64,000 nt of DNA from Spinacia oleracea (GCF_020520425.1 NC_079487.1:127804385-127868384); one strand, 5' to 3'; counted from the stretch's first letter, positions 43,670-55,638 are shown. A program made the numbers and translations. Notes: generated by a model from the letters alone, not told the origin.

Positions 43670-45933
43670 TGCTCATGTGCTCATTTTTGTTAGATTTTTT
43701 TTTACAAGTATTTTATATGTAAATAACAAAAAAACGTGTCTAATATATAATTAAAGTGGATAAAGTTTTGTTGACGGATAGGGTATTAATGTATTTGAAA
43801 CGGTATTGTATGAAATTTAATTTAATTGGTCCAAGCTTATTTGAATATAATTATATATATTAGGCTTCGCTGTTCACATAATAGTCTTTTCTTTTCTCTT
43901 ATCTAGACATATTTTAAAGCGAAATGGAAATGGTATAGTCCTTAGACTCCTTACCTCCTGAACGTGTTTACTTTATTTGAATGTGTAGTTTTTGTGAAAT
44001 AGATCAAAACATTAGTCGGACTCTAAGTTTTCATATTATTGATTTTATATATTATGATATTCAATATTAGTTATATATGCATGATTCCTCTCTATCCATA
44101 TGTTATCTTGATTCTTATTCATCCATTATTATGCATAATTAATCTGACTCCATTAACATATATGTCCAAATTTTTTATGATTGTTATATTCAACACTATC
44201 ATAGCTAACTATGTTTCAAAAGTCACTTGACTTTTCATGATTTTTAATACACATCTTTGATTGTTGATGACTTTAATTACATGAAAGTAAATATAAAATA
44301 TAAAAATTGATATTCTCTACATTTTTAAATATTAGTCATATTTTGACTTTTTCACCCGTTTCAACTCAATATTTAAACGTAAATATCTCCAAATGCATAT
44401 GTTAAAATATTATAAAAATTTAATATCGTGAAATTACACATTGAGACGAATAAAGTAAGATATGATGACATGAATATGTTTTGAAATACATATGTGAAAT
44501 AATATTAGAAAATTCTTTTCAATTGTAAATAGTGTCAAGATTTCAAATATATTAATATTCAGGAATGGGGGATATGTATTTTGAAAAGCACAAACAAATC
44601 TAACAATATCGCAAATACTTACACGTATTCATGAAATAATGTCAAATTCATTTTTGACCAGGTGAATAATACTACACACGAAGTATAATTTCTTTTTGTA
44701 ACGGAGATTGTACATACTTAGAACTAGAATGAATTTTCTCTAACCATCACACTTAAAAATAAAGAGACAAAATAATACAAGTGAACCACCTTCTACCAAG
44801 TCATGGAATTATCCCCTTAAAAAAGTCATGGCATTCACATTGGCACGCTTATGAGCTAAACAGATAAGATGACATCACCTCATATATTCACTTAATATGA
44901 ATGCTAAGTTACTCACAAGCCGACAAAACTATGTATATCAATATCATACTCCTATGTGGCTTTGCACTTGAATATTTCGAAGTCTTTACTATGTACTCTG
45001 TATATTCTTTTACACGTCAAAAAATTAAATAATATTATTATACGAATGTTGATTATTTAATCGGTTATACGGAGTACATAATATGAGAATGGGTCTTATT
45101 ACAGTATATGTTAGAATAACTAAATTTAATAGTATAATGACAAGTTAATTGTTAAAATAATTTGTCGTGCTACTTAAAATTTTAAGCTGATTTACTTTCT
45201 AAGTAGATACTTTGTGGTCATAAATTCATAATGACAAACTAAATTACCAAACTAGTTTATTATTTAATTGGGTTCACTTTCAATTAATCATTTAATTTTA
45301 ACTATAACTTGCATCCAAATTGGAAAAAAAATTCCCAAACTAATTTATCAAAAGGTTAAACTAATAGTTTAAAACTTTTACAAATTTTTACAATTACAAG
45401 CAAGTTCCTAACTAAAATCATTGGAGTTTATTTTATTTGTCATTTATGATTTTATTGTAGTAGACAGTTAAATTAAACCTTGTTTTATTCACTATATTTA
45501 ACGTAAATTCACGTAAATTCAGTTTAGTTTAAATGTTAGTCGAAAAAAAAAAGTTTAGAAAAACAAAACAAAAAGAGGTATAAAACGCAACTTTGAAAAA
45601 AAAAAGTTTATTTTGACCACCTTTACGATTGAGCTTGCATGGCAAATTCTAGAATGTGTCAGTGTTACTACTAGTTTATTTAGATTTTAATATATTAATT
45701 TCTTAATCAATGGTCACGTGAAATAAGTGGATAAGCTTCTAGGTTGATCCATACAAGATGACTGATGACATGAATTATTGCCTTAGCTCCAAACAATAGT
45801 TAAAAAATTTAACAAAAAAAGAGCCAATGATATGCTTTAACTCCAAGTCATTCACACTCATTGCTGTTTATCGGATTGCTTACGTTTGGACGTTTTGGTT
45901 CCTAATTGAATGCTACCATTTCTTGGAGATATA
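43670..45933. other. intergenic, with one Stowaway (listed)
   Basis: AT-rich DNA; no coding sequence recognised outside the MITE at 44313-44572. The frame 44039-44230 is low-complexity. Confidence 0.35.
44313..44572. mobile_element. Stowaway-type MITE, diverged
   Basis: The left end TTCTCTACATTTTTAAATATT and right end AATATTCAGGAATGGGGGA are inverted with several mismatches. TA flanks. The mismatches suggest an older copy. Confidence 0.55.
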
Positions 45934-46186
45934 TTTTCTCCGTCTTTTAATATTCGCAACGTTTGTTAGTTTCATGCATGTCAATACATAACTTTGATCA
46001 TTTATATCTTAAATTCCCTTTAGCAAAAATTATAAAAAGTTGATATTTTGAAAATACACATTGAGACGAATCTAACAAGATCCCACATGACTATGTTTTA
46101 TCTTATACAAAAAACACTACGAATAGTCAAAGTATATGAACAGTGGCAAAAGTCCAAACGTTGCGAGTATTAAAAGACGGAGGAAG
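45934..46186. mobile_element. Stowaway-type MITE
   Basis: Termini TTTTCTCCGTCTTTTAATAT and ATTAAAAGACGGAGGAAG are nearly perfect inverted repeats, extended by TCGCAACGTTTG and CAAACGTTGCGA. TA flanks both ends. It is related to 47966-48226. Confidence 0.85.
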
Positions 46187-46319
46187 TATATGATTCAACT
46201 TTGCATTTTGGGAAAGCCAACCACTTCCTTTCTACATAAAAAAAGTACCAGTAGGAATTAGAGATAAGTTTGATCACTTACCACTCGTACTTATCAAGTA
46301 ACGTCTTGATATAGTGAAA

Positions 46320-46470
46320 AGGATTCTACATTGGATTGGGGGTTTAATATGAGCACTTTGAGGGAGGGTTCCCCTTACCAACCCGCGCGCTCACTCTTAA
46401 AATCCTGTTAATCCGGGTGGGTTGATCCATACGGGATTCCAATCCGATAAGGCACTTACCTTCAAAAAAA
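46320..46470 (+). repeat. SINE-like dispersed repeat, copy 1
   Basis: Shares GCACTTTGAGGGAGG, TTCCCCTTACCA-like and GGGTGGGTTGATCCAT words, in the same order, with 62815-62955. It ends in a short A-rich run. I could not confirm tRNA-type A and B boxes, so the class is open. Confidence 0.5.
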
Positions 46471-46582
46471 ACCGTACAATACGTATTACATAGGCTAGAC
46501 TACAATTAAGAGTAAAGTTGGCGAGAAATATTCATTATACATATAATATATTACGAAAATGATAAAAGTTGCAACATGCGAC

Positions 46583-46895
46583 CTTTAAGCCGTGTTACAA
46601 TGATGACATGGCATTCCTATGTGTCATTATTTAAATTGGAAACTAAAATAGTTTACTCATACTCCGTATAACCTATTATACATGTTTCATAAAAAGGTAG
46701 GAAAATCTTAATATTCTAATTTGTTTCCTTTTTTATATCGACTAACTTATTTACATATTTTCATAGTAAAAATATTGCATTAATAGTAAAAATATTCTGA
46801 TGACGCATAGGCTACGTGGCGCCTATATGTACCAATTAAACTGCGACACGTAAGATTGCGACAACTAAATGTTGTCGCAACTTGCGACCTTTATC
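46583..46895 (+). repeat. dispersed repeat, copy 2 (first copy at 3475-3785)
   Basis: Same orientation and order of words as the first copy. It contains a small extra segment (CTCATACTCCGTATAACC) not found there. Confidence 0.6.
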
Positions 46896-46981
46896 ATCAT
46901 CCAATATATTAATAACAATGTATGATGCACAACTGGATTCGGTTACGTTGAAAGGTTGGAGCAATCTCCTGAATCATATTA

Positions 46982-47233
46982 CCTCCATTTCAGAAAGTTC
47001 TTTACGCTTTGGAAAATGTGTCCAAATTATAAAAACTATGACCGTAAATTCCCACCATTATATACATCAAAATGTTACATGTAAGATCTTGTTAGATTGG
47101 TCTCGGAATGTATTTTCATATTATCAAATTTTTATAATTTTTTCACATGCGAAATTGGATATATTAGTAGTTAAATATTGCATTGGAGTCCGTGCAAATA
47201 GTAACTGTAAAGATCTTTTTGAAACGGAGGTAG
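46982..47233. mobile_element. Stowaway-type MITE (sister of 19897-20152)
   Basis: The left end CCTCCATTTCAGAAAGTTC and the right end GATCTTTTTGAAACGGAGG are inverted, TA flanked. The 164-residue open frame at 46882-47376 runs straight through this element and is not a gene. Confidence 0.8.
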
Positions 47234-47965
47234 TATGTAGTACGTGGATAAAGTTAATGATGCAATACAAAAAATTCAGGTTATTTGTCATTTTAATTAC
47301 TAACTTGCACCTAATACTGAATAATATATATAATTATTCAAATAACTATTCAAAAAACTGTAGTAGAAAGGAGTAATTTCTTCTTCAAGCATGTATTTAT
47401 ATTAACCGAATTATTGGATCATATAGGCCAAATTTAGGCATATGATTATATGACCCATATCCTGGAAATTTGGAACCCCTTACCTTTACCATAAAAGACA
47501 ATAGGAACACCATCGCAAGCATAACACTTGTCCTGACCAAATTAGAACTATAATACAATTATTAAATTTATTATTTGTACAATATACTTTCCAAAATAAT
47601 TGTGGCTCTTATCTAGACATGTCACTCATAAGCTTTCTAATTGGTCCATTATATATTGATCTAATAAGATCGTTTATTATTACTATTATTACTACTTCCT
47701 CTGAAATTTAATTATCAGTTGTATTATGTTGACTATTTTTCTCTACTACAGAGTAACAAACTGCAATTTGACTATTATTATACATACAGAAAATATTATT
47801 CATGTTAAATTATGTTACTCCTATATTCATCCCAATAAATATAGTTTAAATATTAAATAAATTAATACTTTATATTACTAATAACTAAAACTATGCACTT
47901 GATAAATATGCCATGTTGAAATTCAACAACTACAACGAAGAGGAAGTAATTTTTCTTAAACAATA
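47234..47965. other. intergenic, no gene seen
   Basis: AT-rich, no recognised structure. Confidence 0.35.
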
Positions 47966-48226
47966 CTCTCTCCGTCCCGGAATACTCAAAACGGTTTGAC
48001 TTTTTGCACTATTCACGTAATTCACTTTGACCCTATTTTATTTCAAATATAAGAAAACAAATGTTAGTGTATAATATATTGTTAGCTTCATCTTAATATA
48101 TATTTTCAAAATATTAATATTTTATAAGTTTTTATAATATGTAGTTAAAGATATTGGTGGTCAAAGTTGTGCATTGGCAAGCGTGTCCAGTCAAAACGTT
48201 GCGAGTATTCCGGGACAGATGGAGCA
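47966..48226. mobile_element. Stowaway-type MITE
   Basis: Termini CTCTCTCCGTCCCGGAATAC and GTATTCCGGGACAGATGGAG are inverted and continue with AAAACGGTTTGAC against CAGTCAAAACGTT. The left TA is present; the right target is altered. Confidence 0.8.
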
Positions 48227-48290
48227 GGAAGTATTATCTAATGTGCTTAGATAGAGAATAAAATAAAATTATACGAAGTATACTCTAGAA

Positions 48291-48541
48291 TAGACTTGTT
48301 CAACGGGCTGGGCCCATTAGCAGCCCGGATCCAGCCCATTTTTAAAAGGGTTGAGCCTTTTACTTTTATAAAAGGGTCGGGCCCTCCCCGGCCCGTCCCG
48401 TTTAATTTTATTCATTGAAATACATACAAACTCAAATTAAGCCCAGTCCATTAAAGCCCGGCCCGACAATATTGTGAGCCCGGCCTAGCCCGTTTAATTT
48501 TGGCCCGGCCCGACCCTAACCCGACCCGTTGAACAGGTCTA
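48291..48541. mobile_element. hAT-type MITE
   Basis: Inverted ends TAGACTTGTTCAACGGG and CCCGTTGAACAGGTCTA have a perfect 8-bp target duplication CTCTAGAA at 48283-48290 and 48542-48549. The inside is rich in GGCCCGGCCCG-like words. Confidence 0.88.
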
Positions 48542-48990
48542 CTCTAGAACGGAGTAGCATGTATTTACGATTAAAAAAGTTCGTAGCAAATTCCCACAAA
48601 CCTTTACGGAGGCATCAGGTGTGGACTTTTACGGATTTCGCACATCCCCTGCAAAATAGGGTACGTTGTCTAGAGATGATCTATTGATCTGCCTAAGTAT
48701 GTGCAAAATATATACGACACCTATTTTTATTTTTTAAATATCTTTTTAAGACATACGGAGTACTTAAGTATACGTGTGTTGTGGGTTGTTAAAAAGAGGA
48801 GGGGGTGGGGTGGTGGGGAGGCGTGTTGGGGTCGGGGGTGGAATTGGTGGTTAATTGTAACAAACATAGATGGTAGTAAGGTGGTGTGTTGGTTAATTAC
48901 ATATGGTTGTAGGGTCATGTGGTGTATCGATGGGGCCTTGGTGGTTAGGGTTGGACCTGAGGTTGTGGTTATTGTTCGAGGCGATAGTAG

Positions 48991-49166
48991 ATGTCAAAGG
49001 ACCAACTCAACCAAAAGTTTAAGTGTGGATGCAGCATAGGCCTCCTCATACCTAGCGCGAAATATTCTACTTTGAAAGGAGGGGTGGATGAGATTCGAAT
49101 CCGTGACCTATGCGTCACGTTGGCTCTGATACCATGTCAAAGGACCAACTCAACCAAAAGCTTAAG
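48991..49166 (-). mobile_element. retroelement-derived repeat with initiator-tRNA primer site
   Basis: A segment of about 32 bases (ATGTCAAAGGACCAACTCAA, then CCAAAAG) occurs at 48991-49022 and again at 49134-49166. On the minus strand the second copy is followed at once by TGGTATCAGAGCC, the usual initiator-tRNA-Met primer binding site of plant LTR elements. A GATTCGAATC word further on also resembles a pol III B box. It may be a tiny TRIM-type fossil or a tRNA-derived repeat; I cannot decide. Confidence 0.4.
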
Positions 49167-49169
49167 ATG

Positions 49170-51242
49170 ATGGTTGAAGCCCCAATATTAGTTTTATACT
49201 CTATCAGTAGAGGTGGAGACATGGTGAGGAAAAAGAGATAGACTATGTTTCTGCTCAATTTATTTCAATTTATTTTAAGAAAAATAAGTTCAGTTAATTA
49301 AGTTAAGATAAATTCAGATAAGATAATTTATAATTAAAATGAATTTTTATAAATTCTACTTCGTAATAAGTAATAAGTTCGGGTAAATTTATAATTTTTA
49401 CTTCGTATAAGATAATTCAGAAAAGAAAAAAAAATGAAAATTAGGTGAAATAGAATGTACCGTTTTGGATTTATTTTAAAATATCCTTGTTAAGAAAAAA
49501 TATGTTGATGTATGATCCGTGCGATTATAATAAATGGGAAATGACGTGGCCTTATAAAAAACACAACCAAAAAAACATATTCAATAAATGACAAGCGTAA
49601 TAGCCGTCAAAATTAGGGGTTAAACATCAAGGGTCCCCACATCACGGCATAGTTGGCGTCTAAATAGTAGAGTAACTTTAAGCCATCTGTAATTTGTCAT
49701 TAACCAACAAGACACACAAAATTTCCACCTATTTTATTTTGAAAATTGACCTTGTTTAACAAAGACAACAAATAAACAAGAAATTGATGAAATAATAAGT
49801 GCAAATTGACCTTCTTTTTTTTTCTTTTGAATCTTCTTAAATGCTTTTCTTTGTTGTATAATACAAGTTACCACTACATAAAAAATGAATGATAATGAAA
49901 GAAATAGATATAAATTCAATTGGTATTTGAGTTTCTTTTTTAGTGCTTTTATAATTTATTCCATCCTCTTTTCATATAGGCGGAAGCTTTGTTAAAACTT
50001 GAAAATGATCGAGACCAAGCTTAAACATAAAGGATAATTTTACAATAGTTACAATTTCTGATCCTGCGGCTAATATAATCTCTTAACCAGTACTCCATAG
50101 TTAACTTATTGATAGTGCAGATGTTGTAGTTGCACCACGTGTTTAATTGATTGGTTATGAGGTACTATGTACATATTATCAAGTTATCGACTACTAGTGT
50201 CATCAAAAGCCTTTGATTATTTTGTAGTAATTTTCTAATGGCTTGAATGATGCCTTGGTTCAATTCGTAGATTATAGACAAAAGTGCACACACTGCAAAG
50301 TAAGCATGATATACCCATAAAACACAATAACACAGATAAATGAACATGATATATATAATGCTAAAGAACATGAGATATATTATTTTTATGTATCATTAAA
50401 TCCGTAAATATACAAAAAATATAAATCATGATATTTTAACATAAACTCATGTTCTTTTACACAAACAATCATGGAGTATGTTTTTTGGATGCACTATGCA
50501 CTGAGTTACTGTGCATTTTTGTACGCCATATAGTTAACCTGAAATAACTCAATCTTGTCAATCTTATACTCCGGCCGTAACACTTATATGTACGAGCACA
50601 CGAGCATCGACTTCTAGGAACTAGGAAGGAAGACGAGTCAATTTTACACAAAGTCTTAAACGCAGAAATATGAACATCTGTTGATAGATCATTCATTTGC
50701 AAGTTATTATTATGGTACTTTAACTTAGGATTGAGTGGTAAACAATCTGCCAAATAGCAAAAGAAGGACAGAAGTAAAAATGAGGACGACATGCATAAAA
50801 GACTCAGACTCACAAAGTTGATCGACAGCAACCACTAAGCTTCGATCTGGCTAACGCATCTTAAAGGCATCATTCAATCATTATATTCTAGAGAACGTCA
50901 ATCCAATTTTACACTTTGACATTTTATTATACTGTTGCTCTAATATGCCTCATTGGGGAAAAAGGAAAAAAAAAAGAAAAAGGAAGTGGATAAGATAAGG
51001 TTAGTTGTTAGGTTCAATTTCTTACCAAGTGTAACATTTTGTCATTTTTACTTATTCTGGTAAATTTTGCTTAATTTAAAATCTTTAAAAAAGAAAATGT
51101 TATCAAATAATCCAAATATACCTTGTCCTAATGCATATTCATATATTATAATAGAACTTCTACCAAGAGTTATTTAAGTTAGGTAGGTAGATTTGTTGCG
51201 AAACGTTAAAAGTGAGAGAATAATTAAAAAATATATTTTCGA
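49170..51242. other. intergenic; one doubtful secreted-peptide-like frame
   Basis: No clear gene. The minus frame 50469-50831 would encode 120 residues with a hydrophobic start (SLSLLCMSSSFLLLSFFCYL) and several Cys residues further on, but I see no family motif, promoter or splice pattern. At 49250-49440 words such as AAGTTCAGTTAATTAAGTT recall the MITE family of 21405-21664. Confidence 0.25.
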
Positions 51243-51333
51243 GTTAGAGTTTCCATCCCGATTTCAGGTGATCTTGGGATCGATTCTCATCCCCACACTT
51301 GTGGCTCATTCGCACCAAACAAAAAAAATTCGG
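51243..51333 (+). mobile_element. 5'-truncated SINE fragment
   Basis: A B-box-like GGGATCGATTCTCATCC is followed by a 3' end, CACTTGTGGCTCATTCGCAC, and an A-rich tail. This is close to the 3' end of the SINE at 43510-43658 (CTTGTGGCTCACTCG plus poly(A)). The A box region is missing. Confidence 0.6.
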
Positions 51334-51785
51334 AATTTGACAAAGTGTGAAAAACAATCAAGAACCAAGAAATGGTTTATGGATTGTGGACTCTCGACAT
51401 CACTACAGAGTAACTTGTGTATCATTCCGTACATAGCTTAAGGATTATTGCAGTATTCACACCAATTACTCATATTTATTCTGTTAAGTTCTATGAAGAC
51501 TCTGTCTATGGGAAATATTGTATACTAAAAGGTATCATAGATTCATCCATAAAAGGAGTATATTTTCATGCACGATTTACTTCAAATTGATTTTTGCCCG
51601 TCACGAATGACGTTTCCACTAGTGAATGCCCAACAATAAGTTTAAGTGAAATGTAAATAAATTGTAGGGAAGTTCAATCTTTACAATTTATTGAGAGATT
51701 GACTATTAATAAAAACATAAAATGACACGGATAGTATGAAAATTTTCTAAAATGATAAAATGAGAAGGGTAAAAAAACAGAAAAA

Positions 51786-51857
51786 GGGGCATTCCGAGAA
51801 TCGAACTCGGGACCTCTCGCACCCAAAGCGAGAATCATACCACTAGACCAAATGCCC
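51786..51857 (-). tRNA. tRNA-Pro (anticodon UGG)
   Basis: The minus strand folds as a 72-nt tRNA: acceptor GGGCATT paired with AATGCCC, discriminator C, D arm GTCTAGTGGTATGATT, anticodon stem CTCGC-TTTGGGT-GCGAG with anticodon TGG, and T arm CCGAG-TTCGATT-CTCGG. All stems pair. It has no intron. It lies 75 bases from a tRNA-Leu gene on the same strand. Confidence 0.95.
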
Positions 51858-51932
51858 AGGAGTTGTTAGCATTAACGATTTAATATTCTTTATCACTAAA
51901 AAATGAACCTTAAATATAAAAATGAAAAAGAA

Positions 51933-51937
51933 TGACG

Positions 51938-51981
<44 letters not shown>

Positions 51982-52012
51982 TTGGCGCCTTAGACCACTC
52001 GGCCAAACCGTC
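51933..52012 (-). tRNA. tRNA-Leu (anticodon UAG)
   Basis: An 80-nt class II tRNA on the minus strand: acceptor GACGGTT with AGCCGTC (one G-T pair), D arm GGCCGAGTGGTCTAAGGC, anticodon loop TTTAGGC with anticodon TAG, long variable arm TCCGAAAGGGC, T arm GTGGG-TTCAAAT-CCCAC, discriminator A. The anticodon stem is CCAAA against TCTGG, so positions 30 and 40 face as A and C. The usual plant gene has G there (CCAGA). This mismatch is the only irregularity. Confidence 0.9.
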
Positions 52013-52927
52013 TTAATTGTGTTATTTACTACTAATCAAATTATCCAATAGTTATTGGATGAATATTGCACACAGACACGGAACAGTATTAAATTTTGAA
52101 CTAAATCAAATATATAGATACTTCACATGATTTAACTATCGGTTTTACCAACGAGTGTCCAATTGAGTTAACAGAATATTAGTTTGATGCTCGTTATCCA
52201 TGGCATTTTAAAACTACTCCATATGAACACATTATCGTGGGTCGAATAAGTGTTCAATGTCGTTTATTCACTTCCCTTTCTAAGCATTGAAGCTTTTGTT
52301 CATCTTATACCGGCGGCCACTTGAGCAGTTGAGCTAACAAGCGTCTTATCTTTCACCTGATATCACATGAACTACGAAAATTCCACTTGGTGGCATGCTT
52401 GTTGAATGTACGTTCAATGTTGTTCTATTTATAGCACCAAGGTTTTATCACCACCCCACACAAATAATACCCTCAAAATCAAGGATGAAAAGGTAAAAAG
52501 AAATCCTCATATGCGACCGTAAATCTTTAACCACACCGAAGAAGAATTCCGATACTTCTCTTTTTAATTCTGATTCCATCACTAATAGATTCTGGGTGTA
52601 TAATCAATTGATTGAAATCAAGTTCTTACTATCAGTAAACTCAACATGAGACAAACAAAACATATATTTTCCGAATAGCTGAACACCATATACAATAAAT
52701 GGAATACTTACTACTCGTAGTCGTCGATATGAACAACGAAAACATACAAATATCTCCATTACAGAATGACCATTGTATACAATGAATGTTTCGTTTAAAA
52801 ACTCATCAAAATACAACACAAACGTGTACCAAAATCTTTGCACTTGCAGCATGTATTAAGTCAGGGTCTGCTGATCTCCCTACGATTAACATTCCTCTTA
52901 GCTAAAACGTACTCTCAGTCTGCTTGT
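52013..52927. other. 3' flank of the ribosomal protein L4 gene
   Basis: About 300 bases next to the stop codon at 52928 are presumably the 3' untranslated region. No other gene is seen between it and the tRNA-Leu gene. Confidence 0.4.
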
Positions 52928-55503
52928 TCACTCTGCAGGTTCAGGAGTTCCATCTGCCACAGCACAAAATTAAGACAATGTAGGAAATTAGACAAAAACA
53001 AAGCGATTCAAGTAAGAAAAATGCTGTGACAGAGGCAATTTTAATCAATCTTGAGCACTATCGCATCAGTGAACAACATAGGCAGCAAGAGGAAAAAGAC
53101 TTAAAGTGCGAATTCCATCTCTTAAGACTTAACCAATTTCATGAAGTTTCCTATCTCTCAACCCTCCAAAAAGTATCTAGCTCACTCGGCACAAGACCTC
53201 ACATGACAACCATCACCCAACAGGTGGAAACCGTATGGCCTACACTTTTAACATACTTTGAATTGATGGTATCTAGCAGCAGTTCAGGCAAGCTCATTCG
53301 ATCTACTTGCCTATAGTTTCCTATCCTATTCCCTAGAGGTGCGGGTGCCCTAATATCGAAACTAAAATTCGCTGTTAAAAACTTTCATACACCATCCTTT
53401 TTCTAGAGATTAGTCAAATATAATAGCTATCTGGAAGTGCACCAACTGTTTTTGGCAAAGATGTTAATACAAGACATAAATCCACTTCATATGTGTCTAC
53501 AAAAAAATACTCTCTCCGGAGCCATATCTCAGTCAAGATTAAAAAGGGACGGAAGGAGTATTTATTAGGTCCATGATCAAGCAGGCAGGACAATAGATGG
53601 CCATTAACAAAGTAAATATGTACATCAAGTTCATAAAGGGAGAAGAATGTAACATTAGAAGCTCATTGGTTTTTTCAGGTGGGTTGTGTATAAGTGCACT
53701 ACTCATTTTTATACTCAAACCTCAGCCAACACACCACTGAATCAAGATGCTAATCCCACGAGCATAGCATCGCATTGAATGAGTAGTTTTCAGCAACATA
53801 CCCAACCCTCCCCGAGGAAGTCTTGGCCTCAAGTGACTTGTGCCCATATGGACACAAGTGGCTTGTAATTGGTACCCGCTAATTTGGTATTGGTACTAAG
53901 ACTAGTATGGTATTGGTATACCAATACATTGCTAAGAAGTACCAATACAAATTATTTGTGTTATTGGTACTGAAATATGCTATATTGGTACTAAAAATAA
54001 TTGTATTGAGTCACTTGTGTCCATATCACTTGAGGTTTAGCAATCCTCACCCTCCCCCCAGATAAAAATCCTAAACAATTCCAATCACCACATTGATTTG
54101 GATAACAGAGCTCACACCTTCATTTGCATGATATAATCTTCAACTCTTCGTACCCTATTCATTCAACACCCAAAATTTCCCACAAGGACTCCAAATAACA
54201 GAAAACATAACAAATACAATTACTCGTATGACATAATCAACGTCACGAAATCAAAATTACACCTCCACTTCTTCCTTTTTTTTTTCTTCATAATCTTCCT
54301 ACTAAACCTGTCTTATTCCGAATAATTTCTCATTCAACATAACACCACAAATTAATCATTCACAAACAAAATCAAATCAAAATCATATAGACAAAACAAT
54401 ACTTCTAAAGTTCTAAGTACTCCCCCATTACAATTGAAGTCATCTTTAACCAAGTTTCAAAACATTATTTCTTTGGAGCAGGTAGAGTCACAATTCACAA
54501 AATGCAATGATGTAGATGGAATTTAATCGACTTCACCCATCAAAGCTAATCGACATTCAAATGTTCAATTGCAAATTTAAGCTCCAATCATACTACTTGA
54601 ACAAAATTAAAAACTACAAAAGAAGGCACAAGATTATAGACCATTACCTTCCACGCCATCATCAACCTCTTCTCCTTCCTCCTCCTCTTCTTCTTCCTCG
54701 TCCTCGTCTTCCAAAGTATCAACCCCATACCTCTGATTCAAATACTGAATAGTTCCTTCAGTAAAAACTAACTTTTCAGCATTCAGAACATCAAACAGAT
54801 TCAAACTCCTCGGAGTTAATAACTTCAAAGTCCTGATATTCCTCCCGGATTTCTCCACATTTTCTACCAAATCCATCAAAAAGAACAAGGATTTCTCAGC
54901 CGGGTCAAGCCCCCACCTCTGCATTGCAGCAATAAAATCCTTCGTTTTCGGCTTCTCGAAATTTTCCGCGAATTCCTCCACAACAAAGGAGTTCCCCACC
55001 GCGCTAGCAATGGCAGTCGAAAGGGCCAGACGCCTCTCCTTCTTGTTCATCTTAATGGTCCAATCTCTGGGCTTCGGGCCAAAAATAACCCCACCACCGG
55101 GCCTGAGTGGGGAACGCTGCGAACCACGCCGGGCTCGACCTGTTTTCTTCTGTGGATAGGGCTTTCTACCACCACCACGGACCTCAGCACGGGTGAGGGT
55201 GGAAGCAGTCCCACGACGTTTGTTCTGGAGGTGGGTGATGAGGCCACGGTGGACGACGGCGCGAGCCGTTTCGGATGGGGCCGTTTTGAGGTTGAGAAAC
55301 GTTTCGCCGACTTTCTCGCCGGAGAAATTGAGGATTGGGAGAGGGATGAGCTCGGATTTGATGGAAAGAGAAAGTGAGGTTTGGGAATGTGAGGAAGAGG
55401 GGAGTTTGAGGATGGGTTTGGAAGAAAAATTGCGGGATTTGGAGGAGAAGAGGGAGGAAGAGAAGAATGAGAGAGAAAGAGATGAAGAAGTAGAAGTCGC
55501 CAT
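52928..55503 (-). CDS. RPL4: plastid ribosomal protein L4 (uL4c), nuclear-encoded precursor
   Basis: Exon 1 is 55503-54648. A very short second coding exon of 26 bases is 52953-52928 (D-GTPEPAE and stop, after GTGGCAG). Joined length is 293 residues. Residues 1 to about 50 are Ser-rich with few acidic residues, a typical chloroplast transit peptide. The L4 domain follows: VHRGLITHLQNKRRGTASTL, TRAEVRGGGRKPYPQKKTGR, ARRGSQRSPLRPGGGVIFGP, then a C-terminal half with FIAAMQRWGLDP and TPRSLNLFDVLNAEKLV. It ends in a long Asp/Glu tail. The protein binds 23S rRNA in the plastid 50S subunit and lines the exit tunnel. The 1694-base intron holds two MITEs. A MULE-like element lies 135 bases upstream of the ATG. 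Without the second exon the frame would end GNGL after reading into the intron. Confidence 0.96.
53510..53558. mobile_element. minimal Stowaway MITE (49 bp) in the L4 intron
   Basis: Left CTCTCTCCGGAGCC and right AAAAAGGGACGGAAGGAG are the two ends of a Stowaway element with almost nothing between them. TA flanks both sides. It is presumably an internal-deletion product. Confidence 0.6.
53827..54035. mobile_element. palindromic MITE in the L4 intron
   Basis: The ends CCTCAAGTGACTTGTG with CATATGGACACAAGTG, and AGTCACTTGTGTCCATAT with CACTTGAGG, are inverted apart from a small deletion in one arm. The centre repeats TATTGGTA words. The target duplication was not resolved. Confidence 0.6.
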
Positions 55504-55638
55504 TGTCGTTGGGAGAGTGAGGTTTTGGGAGGAGGAGAAAGAGGCTTATCCAGAGATAGAAAGACAGATTAGAGGGAGAGAGGAAATCACCTCCTTTTTC
55601 TACTTCTACTCTGCTAGTGATTTTTTCGAGTGTTTTGC

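Noticed and set aside
46882-47376. 164-residue open frame on the plus strand
   Set aside because: It runs through a whole Stowaway MITE (46982-47233) and part of a dispersed repeat, with no family motif.
50469-50831. 120-residue minus frame with a signal-like start and Cys residues
   Set aside because: No match to a known small secreted peptide family, no promoter or conserved motif. Kept only as a remark.
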